NCBI RefSeq assembly: GCF_030403745.1
Contig: NZ_JAQMWP010000015.1
Coordinates: 186,001 to 250,000 of the forward strand
Source of the DNA: Streptomyces sp. S.PB5
GTDB taxonomy: Bacteria; Actinomycetota; Actinomycetes; Streptomycetales; Streptomycetaceae
Reading direction: 5' to 3'
Length of the DNA: 64,000 nucleotides
Positions 7,893 through 16,072 of the stretch are shown piece after piece. The notes under the pieces are model-generated. The model was not told the DNA's origin and ran no database searches. It was given only the letters and a program-made list of their open reading frames with translations. A program made the position numbers and the translations under genes. How positions within the stretch are numbered: position 1 is the stretch's first letter; each line of letters begins with the position of its first letter.

Positions 7893-8867
7893 ATGAACCT
7901 GGTACCGCCGCCGTTCGACCCGGAGCTCGCCGGAGCCCTGGAGCTGATCAAGGAGTTCATCCAGCCGGGCATGACCATGGAGGACATCGCCCTGATACGT
8001 CAGGGCCCCGGCATCCAGATGCTGGCCGAGCTCGATCTGACGCTCGACGGATTCTTCAAGGTCGAGGACCGTGTGGTGCCGGGCCCCGAGGGCGCCCCGG
8101 AGATATCTCTGCTCATCGCCCGGCCCACGGCACCCTCGGCCACGGGTCCGCGTCCCGTGATCTACCACGTGCACGGCGGCGGCATGGTCCTCGGCAACAA
8201 CCGGGTGGGCGTGGACGTGGCGCTGGCCTGGGCCGAGGAGCTGGACGCGGTCGTGGTGTCGGTGGAGTACCGGCTGGCCCCGGAGAACCCGTACCCCGCG
8301 CAGATCGAGGACGTGTACGCCGGTCTGCTGTGGACGGCGGAGCACGCCGGGGAGCTCGGCGCGGACCCCGAGCGGATCGTCGTGGCGGGCGCCAGCGCGG
8401 GCGGCGGTCTGTCCGCGGCACTGGCCCTGCTCACCCGGGACCGCAAGGGTCCGCGGCCGGTCGGCCAGGTCCTGATGTGCCCGATGCTGGACGACCGCAA
8501 CGACACCCCGTCCTCCCACCAGATGGCGGGCCTCGGCGTCTGGGACCGTACGGCCAACGAAACGGGCTGGACCGCCCTGCTGGGCGAGCTGCGCGGCGGC
8601 CCCGACGTCCCCGCGTACGCGGCCCCGGCCCGCGCCGAGGATCTGTCCGGCCTGCCCCCGGCCTTCCTGGACGTGGGCTCCGCGGAGACCTTCCGCGACG
8701 AGGTCGTCGCCTACGCCTCCCGCATCTGGCAGTCCGGCGGCATCGCCGAACTCCACGTCTGGCCGGGCGGCTTCCACGGCTACGACGGCTTCGCCCCGCA
8801 GGCGGCCCTCTCCCAGCGGGCCCGGGCCGCGCATCTGGACTGGCTGCGGCGGCTCCTCGGCACGTGA
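7893..8867 (+). CDS. Alpha/beta hydrolase, hormone-sensitive-lipase type
   Basis: A 324-residue carboxylesterase of the HSL group (bacterial family IV). The oxyanion-hole motif HGGGMVLG is near residue 91, the nucleophile elbow GASAGGG near 170, the catalytic Asp lies in FLDVGSAETFRDE and the His in GGFHGYDGF. The order and spacing are standard. No signal peptide is seen, so it should be cytosolic. GAGGAG is upstream of the ATG at 7893. Substrates of the family are short-chain esters or lactones; the exact one is not inferable. A hairpin follows before the PucR-like gene. Confidence 0.9.
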   Translation: MNLVPPPFDPELAGALELIKEFIQPGMTMEDIALIRQGPGIQMLAELDLTLDGFFKVEDRVVPGPEGAPEISLLIARPTAPSATGPRPVIYHVHGGGMVLGNNRVGVDVALAWAEELDAVVVSVEYRLAPENPYPAQIEDVYAGLLWTAEHAGELGADPERIVVAGASAGGGLSAALALLTRDRKGPRPVGQVLMCPMLDDRNDTPSSHQMAGLGVWDRTANETGWTALLGELRGGPDVPAYAAPARAEDLSGLPPAFLDVGSAETFRDEVVAYASRIWQSGGIAELHVWPGGFHGYDGFAPQAALSQRARAAHLDWLRRLLGT

Positions 8868-8877
8868 CGCTGCTGTG

Positions 8878-8904
8878 CCCGGGGCATCCGGCTGGTGCCC
8901 CGGG
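8878..8904 (+). terminator. Hairpin after esterase gene
   Basis: Perfect 9-bp stem CCCGGGGCA / TGCCCCGGG with a nine-base loop, 10 bp past the esterase stop and 49 bp before the next start. No T tract follows, which is common for Streptomyces terminators. Confidence 0.6.
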
Positions 8905-8953
8905 TGACCCGCGGGGCTCCCCAGCCGGGTGCCGTATGCCGCACCATGGACCC

Positions 8954-9940
8954 ATGAAAGAGCTGGCGGGGCGCCTGACCGCGCTGGACCCGGACGCCGG
9001 TGCCGCCGTCCAGGTGATCGCCTACTTCGACCGGCTGGCCGAGTCGCGGGCGGGGCTGGAGGCGCTGGTGCGCGGGGCGGCCGTACTGGCGGGCGTGCCC
9101 GCGCGGCTCGTCGACACGGACCGCCGGGTGCAGGTGCGGGTGGAGCCCGACGGTGCGCGCCGGGAGTCGGACGCACCGCCGGATCCGGCCTGGCCGGCGG
9201 CTGCGCTGACGCCCGACGGTGCTCCCGCGCTGTGGCTGGAGCGCCCCTCGGCGCCCAGTGTGGTCGACGCGGTGATCCTGGAGCGGGCCGCCGGTGCCGT
9301 GCGGCTCGTCCTCGACCGGACCCGGGGCCGGGCTCCGGCCGACGACCCGGCACTGGTGGAGACCCTGCTCGACGCCACGGCACCGGAGGCGGCCCGGCTG
9401 CACGCGGCACGGCGGCTGGGTCTGGACCCGGCGCTGCCCGCGCGTGCCGTGGCCACCCCCGACGGTCCGCCCCGGGTCGTCCCCGGCCGGCGGGGCACGG
9501 AACCCCCCGCCGGGCGGGCGGGCGTGGGACCGGCCGTGTCGGTGCTCGACCTTCCGCGGTCCTGGGCCGCCGCCCGTACCGCTCTCCGGTTCACCGCCGA
9601 GGGCACTGCCCAGGACCCGGGTCAACGGGTCGTGCATGCCGATGAGCTGGGCGGTACGGCGCTCCTCGCCGGCCTCGTCGTACCGGGCGCCGAGCCTCCG
9701 CCCGACGTCCTCGCGCTGGATGCGGCGGCCGCGGCGACACCCTGGCTGCTCACCACGCTGCACGCCGTGGCGAACACGGCGAGCCTGCGGGCCGCTGCCA
9801 CCGACATCAACGTCCACCACTCGACGCTCCAGGACCGGCTGGCCCACGCCGAGCAGCTGCTGGGCTGGCCCGTGCGCACCCCGCAGGGCCGGTTCCGGCT
9901 CCAACTGGCGCTGACGATGCGCCACTTGACCCGCCCCTAG
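8954..9940 (+). CDS. PucR/CdaR-type helix-turn-helix regulator
   Basis: A 328-residue protein whose last 60 residues match the PucR C-terminal helix-turn-helix (LLTTLHAVANTASLRAAATD, then NVHHSTLQDRLAHAEQLLGW). This is the usual DNA-binding end of CdaR/PucR regulators. The first 270 residues are an Ala- and Pro-rich divergent GAF/GGDEF-like sensor region with no clear motif. The ATG at 8954 was chosen because upstream codons run into the hairpin after the esterase gene. It may regulate the esterase or itself; no operator is evident. Confidence 0.78.
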   Translation: MKELAGRLTALDPDAGAAVQVIAYFDRLAESRAGLEALVRGAAVLAGVPARLVDTDRRVQVRVEPDGARRESDAPPDPAWPAAALTPDGAPALWLERPSAPSVVDAVILERAAGAVRLVLDRTRGRAPADDPALVETLLDATAPEAARLHAARRLGLDPALPARAVATPDGPPRVVPGRRGTEPPAGRAGVGPAVSVLDLPRSWAAARTALRFTAEGTAQDPGQRVVHADELGGTALLAGLVVPGAEPPPDVLALDAAAAATPWLLTTLHAVANTASLRAAATDINVHHSTLQDRLAHAEQLLGWPVRTPQGRFRLQLALTMRHLTRP

Positions 9941-9948
9941 GGCACGCC

Positions 9949-10302
9949 TCAGCGGAACTCGTGGACGACCTGGATCTCGCCGACGATGTGCGCGTTGAAC
10001 TCGTCGAGCTCCTCGGCCGGGACCCACAGCTCCAGGATCGTCCGGCCGCCGGCCTGTTGGACCGGGTAGCGGCTCAGGAACTCCGAGTCGACCTCGAAGC
10101 GGGTCACGAAACCGGCGCCGTCGTGCTTGACGTTCCAGTCACGGGCGATCTTCACTGCGTAGTCCTCGTCGAGGACGGGGTAGAAGATCGGCTGCTCGGG
10201 CAGCCGGGGCGGCCAGGCGCGCCAGTTGAGCTCGCGGACCAGGTCCAGCTCGACGGGGCCGGTGGGGCGCCAGAGGGTCGTCGTCGGTCGGGGGCCGGTC
10301 AT
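9949..10302 (-). CDS. Small protein of the ADP-ribosylation/crystallin J1-annotated family
   Basis: A 117-residue cytosolic protein with the pattern TTLWRPTGPVELDLVRELNW, then RLPEQPIFYPVLDEDYAVKI, then ARDWNVKHDGAGFVTRFEV. This family is common in Streptomyces and is often labelled ADP-ribosylation/crystallin J1, although real function is not established. The ATG at 10302 has GGAGAG upstream. It converges on the PucR-like gene with only eight bases between stops. I would not assign an enzymatic role. Confidence 0.75.
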   Translation of the reverse strand: MTGPRPTTTLWRPTGPVELDLVRELNWRAWPPRLPEQPIFYPVLDEDYAVKIARDWNVKHDGAGFVTRFEVDSEFLSRYPVQQAGGRTILELWVPAEELDEFNAHIVGEIQVVHEFR

Positions 10303-10473
10303 CGGTTCGCTCTCCGTGCGTGGTCGTTCGGAACGCGGCGACCCTATCCCCGCTGCCGAACCGCTCACCACCGGGTTTCAGCGCTCTCGGGACATCAGCA
10401 CCAGCGCCTCCTCGGCCACCGAGGTGAGGACACCCGGGGGGGTGCGCCCGCGGCCGCTCCTTGAGCTGCTGAC

Positions 10474-10815
10474 GAACCGTTCGAGGACATCGTCACGACC
10501 GTCGGGGCTGCCCTGTGACGGGCTCGAGGTCCGCATCGGCGAGGACGGGGAAGTGCTCGTGCGTGGCTACAGCGTCATCCTCGGCTGCCTCGACGACACC
10601 GCCTTGGCCCAGGCCGCGGTGATCGGCGTCCCGGACGAGCGCATGGGACAGGTGGGCAAGGTCTTCGTCGTACGGCAGGGTCGGTTGTCGGAGGAGGAGC
10701 TGATCGCCTCGGCCGGGAACGCATGGCCGGTTACAAGGTGCCCCGATCCGTCGAGCTCCGGGAGGAGTTGCCGATCGGTGTCACGGGCAAGGTGTTGAAG
10801 GACCGATTGCGATGA
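10474..10815 (+). pseudogene. Acyl-CoA synthetase (FadD-type) remnant
   Basis: Pieces of the C-terminal part of an acyl-CoA ligase are readable in three frames. First EPFEDIVTTVG, then after a shift near 10510 DGLEVRIGEDGEVLVRGYSV. The text then jumps from GCLDD straight to AQAAVIGVPDERMGQVGKVF, losing roughly 45-50 residues that normally hold the HTGD and DRxKD motifs. After a second shift near 10720 comes RMAGYKVPRSVELREELPIG and the terminal GKVLKDRLR. The catalytic lysine of GKVLKD survives, but the gene cannot make an enzyme. The N-terminal two thirds is missing. It sits at the head of a decayed catabolic locus. Confidence 0.85.
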
Positions 10816-10853
10816 GGCCTGTCGCGTGACCCGCGGGAGAACGGAGATTCATT

Positions 10854-11120
10854 GTGACGACGAACCATGCCGCCGACCTGACGGCGGACCTGTCACTGAC
10901 CCAGATAGAGCGTCTCGACGAGGAGATCATCACCCTCCTGGCCCGCCGCCGTGCGATGGCGCAGGAACTGCCTCGCCCCGCGCGGGCCCGCGCCGTCGAT
11001 CCCGAGTTCGTGGAGACCGTACGGGAGATGACGGACCGCTACCGCCAGGAGCTCGGCGGCGCCGGCGAACTCGTCGCCCGTGCCGTGATGGTGCTGTGCC
11101 ATCCGAGCCGCCAGTCCTGA
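10854..11120 (+). CDS. Chorismate mutase-like (AroQ fold) small protein
   Basis: An 88-residue protein resembling the N-terminal helix of AroQ-class chorismate mutases: LTQIERLDEEIITLLARRRAMAQEL. The usual Arg and Lys pattern is only partly present, since the second helix is shorter (DPEFVETVREMTDRYRQELG) and several active-site residues cannot be confirmed. Chorismate mutase would convert chorismate to prephenate, but this may be a divergent or non-catalytic relative. The start is a GTG at 10854 with CGGAGA upstream. It lies 38 bp after the ligase remnant and just before the CoA-transferase gene. Confidence 0.6.
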   Translation: MTTNHAADLTADLSLTQIERLDEEIITLLARRRAMAQELPRPARARAVDPEFVETVREMTDRYRQELGGAGELVARAVMVLCHPSRQS

Positions 11121-11160
11121 GCATGCGCAGATGACCCGGATCACTTTGACAGTGGTTTTG

Positions 11161-11185
11161 ATATGGCCGTACAAATGGGCCATAT
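11161..11185. promoter_or_regulatory. Inverted repeat at the CoA-transferase start
   Basis: ATATGGCC (11161-11168) and GGCCATAT (11178-11185) form a perfect 8-bp inverted repeat with a 9-base spacer containing GTAC. It overlaps the probable translation start of the CoA-transferase gene. A GntR regulator is encoded two genes on, so this could be its operator. Confidence 0.5.
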
Positions 11186-12374
11186 GAGCGTGCCGAAGCT
11201 TCCTCTGTCAGGGATCACGGTCGTCAGTCTGGAGCAGGCCGTGGCCGCTCCCTACGCCACCCGGCAGCTGGCCGACCTGGGCGCCCGCGTCATCAAGGTG
11301 GAGCGCCCGGGCGGCGGCGACTTCGCCCGCCGGTACGACACCACCGTGCACGGCCACTCCAGCTATTTCGTCTGGCTGAACCGCTCGAAGGAATCCCTCA
11401 CGCTCGACCTCAAGGACCCTCGCGGCCTGGAGATCCTGCACCGGCTCCTCGACGACGCCGATGTCTTCGTGCACAACCTCGCCCCGGGAGCGGTCGACCG
11501 TCTCGGACTCGCCACCGACACCGTCACCGCCCGCCGGCCGCGCCTGATCCCGTGCACGATCTCCGGCTACGGCACCGACGGACCGTGGGCCGACCGCAAG
11601 TCGTACGACCTGCTGGTGCAGTGCCAGACCGGGCTGGTGTCGCTGACCGGAACGCCCGGGGAGACGGCCCGGGTCGGGATCTCGGTCGCGGACATCGCCG
11701 CGGGGATGTACGCCTACAGCGGCGTCCTCACCGCCCTCTACACCCGCGCCACCACCGGCGACGCCCACCCGGTGGAGGTCTCCCTGTTCGAGGCGCTGGC
11801 CGAGTGGATGGGCCAGCCCGCCAACTACACCCGGTACGGCGGCACCCAGCCGCCGCGCCTGGGCACCCAGCACGCCACCATCGCGCCCTACGGCACCTTC
11901 ACCGCCGCCGACGGCAAGGACGTGTTGTTCTCGATCCAGAACGAACGCGAGTGGGCCGTGCTGTGCGCGGAGTTCCTCGGCGATCCCGGGCTGACCGCCG
12001 ACCCGCGCTTCGCCACCGGTTCCGACCGGGTCGCCCACCGCGCCGAGGTGAACGCCGTCGTCGCCGAGCGCTGTGCCCGTTCCGACGCCGCGGAGATCCT
12101 CAAGGACCTGGAGGAGATGGGGATCGCCTGCGCCGGGGTCAACGACGTCGCCGCGTTCCTCGACCACCCGGTCCTCGCCGCCCGCGGCCGCTGGCGCGAG
12201 GTGGGCGTGCCGGGCGCCACCGTGCAGGCGTTGCTGCCGCCGGCCGACCTCGCCGGGCTGCCCGCGCGCATGGACCCGGTACCGGCGGCCGGTGAGCACA
12301 CGGACGCGATCCTCGCCGGGCTCGGCCGCACCCCCGCCGACATCGAGGCGCTGCGCGCCGACGGTGTCGTCTGA
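11184..12374 (+). CDS. CaiB/BaiF-family (type III) CoA-transferase
   Basis: A 396-residue family III CoA-transferase, which moves CoA between acyl thioesters and free acids in the cytosol. Typical segments are LSGITVVSLEQAVAAPYATR, LADLGARVIKVERPGGGDFAR, FVWLNRSKESLTLDLKDPRG, and the DLLVQCQTGL block whose early Asp is the catalytic position in the family. The start was placed at the third in-frame ATG (MSVPKLPL); upstream ATGs at 11163 and 11175 lie in an inverted repeat. It ends 17 bp before the GntR gene, so they are likely co-transcribed. The substrate is unknown. Confidence 0.9.
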   Translation: MSVPKLPLSGITVVSLEQAVAAPYATRQLADLGARVIKVERPGGGDFARRYDTTVHGHSSYFVWLNRSKESLTLDLKDPRGLEILHRLLDDADVFVHNLAPGAVDRLGLATDTVTARRPRLIPCTISGYGTDGPWADRKSYDLLVQCQTGLVSLTGTPGETARVGISVADIAAGMYAYSGVLTALYTRATTGDAHPVEVSLFEALAEWMGQPANYTRYGGTQPPRLGTQHATIAPYGTFTAADGKDVLFSIQNEREWAVLCAEFLGDPGLTADPRFATGSDRVAHRAEVNAVVAERCARSDAAEILKDLEEMGIACAGVNDVAAFLDHPVLAARGRWREVGVPGATVQALLPPADLAGLPARMDPVPAAGEHTDAILAGLGRTPADIEALRADGVV

Positions 12375-12391
12375 GCGCGAGGCGGCCACCG

Positions 12392-13138
12392 ATGCTGGAA
12401 CAGCCACAGCGCGAGAGCACCTACGGGCGGCTCGCCCGTGAACTGCGCGCCGCGATCCTGCGGCACGACTACCCCGACGGGGTGCGGCTGCCGACGGAGG
12501 CCGAGCTGGCCGAGCGGCACGGGATCAGCCGGCAGACCGTACGCCGGGCCTTCCAGGACCTGGTCGCGGAGGGGCTGGTGCACCGGGTGCCGGGGCGCGG
12601 CACCTTCGCCACGCCCCGGGACGAGCAGTATCTGCGCCAGTTCGGGTCGGTGGACGACCTCATGGGACTGTCCCTCGACACCCGCATGCGCATCGTCACC
12701 CCCCTGCACCGGCGGGTCGACATCGACGCGGCCGGGCGTCTGGGCCTGCGCACCGACCGGGTGCACAAGCTGGCCTTCCTCCGGCTGCACGAGGACACCG
12801 TGTTCTGCCACACCGCGGTCTTCCTGCCGCCCGGCGTCGGCAAGTTGCTGGAGACCGTCCGGGAGCTGATGGTGCCGGAAGCGCCCAGCGCCTTCACCGT
12901 CATCGGACTCCTCGACCGCCGGCTGCCCGAGCCGATCGCCGAGGCCGAACAGAGCATCACCGTCGCGGCGGCCACCCCCGAACTCGCCGAGCACCTCGGC
13001 TGCGAACCGGGCCGCCCGCTGCTGCGCATCGACCGGGTCTACCAGTCGGCCGACGGGCACCTCGTCGAGCTGGCGATCAGTCACTTCCTGCCCGAGCACT
13101 ACTCGTACCGTGTGCGGCTGCGGCGCAGCGGTCGGTGA
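12392..13138 (+). CDS. GntR-family regulator, HutC subfamily
   Basis: A 248-residue GntR/HutC regulator. The winged helix is at residues 8-75 (YGRLARELRAAILRHDYPDG, LPTEAELAERHGISRQTVRR, VHRVPGRGTFA). The UTRA ligand domain follows and ends in PLLRIDRVYQSADGHLVELA, a typical UTRA signature. It lies between the CoA-transferase and etfB genes with short gaps (17 and 27 bp), so it is part of one unit. It probably senses an acyl-CoA or acid intermediate of that pathway and may bind the inverted repeat at 11161-11185. Confidence 0.9.
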   Translation: MLEQPQRESTYGRLARELRAAILRHDYPDGVRLPTEAELAERHGISRQTVRRAFQDLVAEGLVHRVPGRGTFATPRDEQYLRQFGSVDDLMGLSLDTRMRIVTPLHRRVDIDAAGRLGLRTDRVHKLAFLRLHEDTVFCHTAVFLPPGVGKLLETVRELMVPEAPSAFTVIGLLDRRLPEPIAEAEQSITVAAATPELAEHLGCEPGRPLLRIDRVYQSADGHLVELAISHFLPEHYSYRVRLRRSGR

Positions 13139-13165
13139 AGTCTTCCGTACAGAGGAGCAGTTGCC

Positions 13166-13951
13166 GTGAGTCTCAAGATAGTCGTGACCGTGAAGTATGT
13201 GCCCGACGCCACCGGCGACCGGCACTTCGCCGATGACCTGACCGTCGACCGCGACGACGTGGACGGTCTGCTCTCCGAGCTGGACGAGTACGCCGTGGAG
13301 CAGGCCCTGCAGATCGCCGGGGCCGCGGACGACGCCGAGATCACCGTGCTGACGGTGGGCCCGGAGGGCGCCAAGGACGCGCTGCGCAAGGCGCTGTCGA
13401 TGGGTGCCGACAAGGCGATCCACGTCGAGGACGACGACCTGCACGGCACGGACGCCATCGGCACCTCCCTGGTGCTGGCGAAGGCGATCGAGAAGGCCGG
13501 GTTCGACCTGGTGATCTCCGGGATGGCGTCGACGGACGGCACGGCGGGTGTGGTCCCGGCGCTGGTCGCCGAGCGTCTGGGTGTGCCGCAGGTGACGCTG
13601 CTGTCCGAGGTGTCGGTCGACGACGGGGTCGTCAGGGGCCGCCGGGACGGGGATGCCGCGAGCGAGCAGCTGGAGGCGTCCCTCCCGGCCGTCGTGTCCG
13701 TCACCGACCAGTCGGGCGAGGCGCGTTACCCGTCCTTCAAGGGCATCATGGCCGCCAAGAAGAAGCCGGTGGAGTCCTGGGACCTCTCCGACCTCGACAT
13801 CGAGGCCGAGGAAGTGGGGCTGGACGGCGCCTGGACCAAGGTCGACTCCGCCACCGCGCGACCCGCGCGCACCGCCGGGACGGTCGTCAGGGACGAGGGC
13901 GAGGGCGGCAGGCAGCTCGCCGAGTTCCTCGCGAGCCAGAAGTTCATCTGA
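13166..13951 (+). CDS. etfB: Electron transfer flavoprotein beta subunit
   Basis: A 261-residue EtfB. With EtfA it forms a soluble FAD/AMP heterodimer that carries electrons from acyl-CoA dehydrogenases to the quinone pool. Family segments are SLKIVVTVKYVPDATGDRHF, LSELDEYAVEQALQIA, the AMP-binding ALSMGADKAIHV and DLVISGMASTDGTAGVVPAL, and the C-terminal FKGIMAAKKKPVESW. The start is a GTG at 13166 with GGAG upstream. It is full length, yet its partner gene next door is only a stub. Unless another etfA exists, it should lack a partner; Streptomyces often have more than one copy. Confidence 0.92.
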   Translation: MSLKIVVTVKYVPDATGDRHFADDLTVDRDDVDGLLSELDEYAVEQALQIAGAADDAEITVLTVGPEGAKDALRKALSMGADKAIHVEDDDLHGTDAIGTSLVLAKAIEKAGFDLVISGMASTDGTAGVVPALVAERLGVPQVTLLSEVSVDDGVVRGRRDGDAASEQLEASLPAVVSVTDQSGEARYPSFKGIMAAKKKPVESWDLSDLDIEAEEVGLDGAWTKVDSATARPARTAGTVVRDEGEGGRQLAEFLASQKFI

Positions 13952-13969
13952 GAGAGCGTGCATTGATCC

Positions 13970-14116
13970 ATGGCTGAAGTTCTCGTCCACGTCGACCACG
14001 TGGACGCTGCCGTCCGCAAGCCCACCCTGGAGCTGCTGACGCCGGCCCGCCGGGTGGGGAAGAGCGCCGCGCGGTCCAGTGCCTCGTCGGCCTCGTCGAG
14101 GTCGCAAAAGCCATAA
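13970..14116 (+). pseudogene. etfA: Electron transfer flavoprotein alpha subunit, 5' stub
   Basis: Only the first 30 residues match EtfA (MAEVLVHVDHVDAAVRKPTL, then ELLTPARRVG). The frame then runs into unrelated Ser-rich sequence and stops after 48 residues. A normal EtfA has about 320 residues, so more than 90 percent, including the FAD domain, has been lost. The break lies near 14060. The DNA that follows leads directly to a truncated TetR gene, suggesting one deletion joined distant segments. Confidence 0.85.
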
Positions 14117-14172
14117 GCGGCGTCCGATCTGGCCGCAGGGACGTCTCACTGCACTGCAGTAAAGCGCTCCCC

Positions 14173-14625
14173 ATGGCACAGAAGGCGGACCCGCCCTTGA
14201 GCACCCCCAGCGAGGAACCGGCCTGGAAGCAGCGTGCGATCGAGCGTTCCACGCAGGCGGCGAAGCGTCGGGCCGAGCAGCGGGTGGAGCGGTTCCTCGA
14301 AGCGGCTCAGGCGATCATGGCGGAGAAGCGCACCACCGACTTCACCGTGCAGGAGGTCGTCGACCGCTCCAAGCGGTCGCTGCGCAGCTTCTACCAGCAC
14401 TTCGACGGCAAGCACGAGCTGCTGCTCGCCCTGTTCGAGGACGCCATGAGCACGTCGGCGGAGCAGCTGCGCGCCGCCGCGGCCGAGCAGTCGAGCCCGC
14501 TGGAGCGCCTCAAGGTCGCGGTGCAGACCCTGTTCGAGAACTCCTGCCCCGACCCGGCCGCCCAGCGCCCGCTGTGCACCGACTTCGCGCTGCGCCTGCT
14601 GGTCTCGCACGTCACAGCGCCCTGG
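14173..14625 (+). pseudogene. TetR-family regulator truncated at the C-terminus
   Basis: The first 150 residues are a good TetR regulator. The helix-turn-helix region is RFLEAAQAIMAEKRTTDFTV, then QEVVDRSKRSLRSFYQHFDG around residues 38-78, followed by the start of the ligand domain (SPLERLKVAVQTLFENSCPD). After LRLLVSH, near 14610, homology stops. The open frame continues only because it reads the antisense of the convergent PadR gene, so the real C-terminal domain appears lost. It may still bind DNA without ligand control. It belongs to the decayed locus that starts at 10474. Confidence 0.65.
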
Positions 14626-14652
14626 CCTGCCGAAAAGAAGGGTCCGTGTCCT

Positions 14653-15210
14653 TCAGGAGCCGCGCTGGTCCAGCCTCTTCAGGGCGGTCTCGCCCCACTT
14701 GAGGTTCCCCCGCTCGAAGGCGATTCCGCCCAGGAGCGTGAGGTAGGGCCCGATGCGTTCGGCCTCGGCGAAGTACTCGTCCTCGCTGCGCCCGGCCAGC
14801 ATCCGTTCCCGCATCCGCTCGTACCGGGCGAGCTTGGCGGTGGACCGCTCCACCCGCTCGACGATCGCGGCCCGTACGGCGCCGGCGTCACCGACGTCCA
14901 CGCACTGCACCTTGACCAACAACTCGTCGCGGATGGCCGTCGGTTTCGCGGGCACCTGGGCGACGTAGGCGCGCAGGACCTCGAGGCCGCTCTCGGTCAG
15001 GGAGAACAGGCGCTTGTTGGGGCGGCGTTCCTGCTCGACGACCCGGGCGGTGACGAGTCCGTCGGCCTCCATGCGCTCCAGCTCGCGGTAGAGCTGCTGC
15101 GGGGTGGCCATCCAGAAGTTGGCCACGGACGCCTCGAAGCCCTTCGCGAGGTCGTATCCGGAGGCCTCGCCCTCCAGGAGGGCCGCCATCACCGCGTTGC
15201 GCAGAGCCAT
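14653..15210 (-). CDS. PadR-family regulator
   Basis: A 185-residue PadR regulator. The N-terminal winged helix is clear (LRNAVMAALLEGEASGYDLA, TPQQLYRELERMEADGLVTA, the wing QERRPNKRLFSLTESGLEVL). A C-terminal helical dimerisation domain (Vir_C-like) follows, rich in Glu and Arg. It lies 17 bp downstream of a GDSL hydrolase gene on the same strand, so the two are probably co-transcribed and the regulator likely controls the hydrolase. Phenolic acids are common PadR ligands, but the effector here is unknown. Confidence 0.9.
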   Translation of the reverse strand: MALRNAVMAALLEGEASGYDLAKGFEASVANFWMATPQQLYRELERMEADGLVTARVVEQERRPNKRLFSLTESGLEVLRAYVAQVPAKPTAIRDELLVKVQCVDVGDAGAVRAAIVERVERSTAKLARYERMRERMLAGRSEDEYFAEAERIGPYLTLLGGIAFERGNLKWGETALKRLDQRGS

Positions 15211-15227
15211 GGACCCAACTTATTTGA

Positions 15228-16025
15228 TCAGTCGAGGAAGTGCATACGAGTGGGACCGGGCATCGGCGTCAGCTCGGGCCGCTTGGCCACGCGGCCGTCC
15301 CCGGACGAACGGCCCCGGACCCGTCGTACCAGCCAGGGGCCGAGAAAGGAACCGGCCCAGCGCAGCTCGGCGCCGATCGCGCGCAGGCCCGAGGCCGCCC
15401 GCGGATCGGCGGGCAGCGGCCGGGTCCAGCTGTCGTCGCTGCCGGGCAGGCCGAGGGCGTCGGCGACCGCGGCGGCGATCATGGCGTGGCCGAGCGGGCC
15501 GGCGTGCAGCCGGTCGGGGCTCCAGAACCGGGGGTCGAGCACAGTCGCGTGGTGGGCGGTCTCGGCGACCACGACACCGTGCCGGTCCGCCGCCCGCCGG
15601 ATGCGGTCGTTGAGGGCGAGGACACGGTGGCCGAGCGGGCGGGCGAGCGAGGTCATCCGGCCGACGTCGGGGAAGGTCAGCGTCGCCACGCGGGCGCCCT
15701 GTGCGGTGAGCGCGGCGAACATCGCCTCCACGTGGCCGGCCACCTCGTCGGCGTCGAAGCGGGGCCGCAGCAGGTCGTTCATACCGGCGACCACGGTGGC
15801 GAGGCCGGGCTTCGACTCCAGGGCGGGCGCGAGCTGTTCGGCCCGCACCTGCCCGGCGAGCCGGCCGCGTACGGCGAGGTTGGCGTAGAGCAGACCGGGC
15901 GTCTCCCGCGCGAGGTGTTCGGCGAGCCGGTCCGCCCAGCCACGCAGCCCCTGTACGTCGTCGCCGTCGCCGCACCCTTCGGTATGGCTGTCCCCGAGAG
16001 CGACGTACCGCAGAGGTCCGTTCAT
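15228..16025 (-). CDS. SGNH/GDSL-family hydrolase
   Basis: A 265-residue SGNH esterase. Block I is RYVALGDSHTEGCGDG with the nucleophile Ser near residue 13. Block II Gly is in NLAVRGRLAGQV, block III is VVAGMNDLLRP with the oxyanion Asn, and block V is DRLHAGPLGHAMIA with catalytic Asp and His. There is no signal peptide, so it is cytosolic. The C-terminal tail (WLVRRVRGRSSGD) is basic. The ATG at 16025 precedes MNGPLRYVALGDS. It leads an apparent operon with PadR and lies 47 bp after the GH42 gene on the same strand. Confidence 0.9.
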   Translation of the reverse strand: MNGPLRYVALGDSHTEGCGDGDDVQGLRGWADRLAEHLARETPGLLYANLAVRGRLAGQVRAEQLAPALESKPGLATVVAGMNDLLRPRFDADEVAGHVEAMFAALTAQGARVATLTFPDVGRMTSLARPLGHRVLALNDRIRRAADRHGVVVAETAHHATVLDPRFWSPDRLHAGPLGHAMIAAAVADALGLPGSDDSWTRPLPADPRAASGLRAIGAELRWAGSFLGPWLVRRVRGRSSGDGRVAKRPELTPMPGPTRMHFLD

Positions 16026-16072
16026 GACCGACCGCCTCACCTGTTCAACGATTCACCTACTCACTTTGTTGA

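Noticed and set aside
14626..15888. Extension of the TetR frame beyond 14625
   Set aside because: Reads the antisense strand of PadR and GDSL genes; no TetR homology.
15211..16072. PadR operator (ATGT-N8-ACAT type) near the GDSL start
   Set aside because: Only weak TCAAC/GTTGA pieces were seen upstream of 16025; not enough to call.
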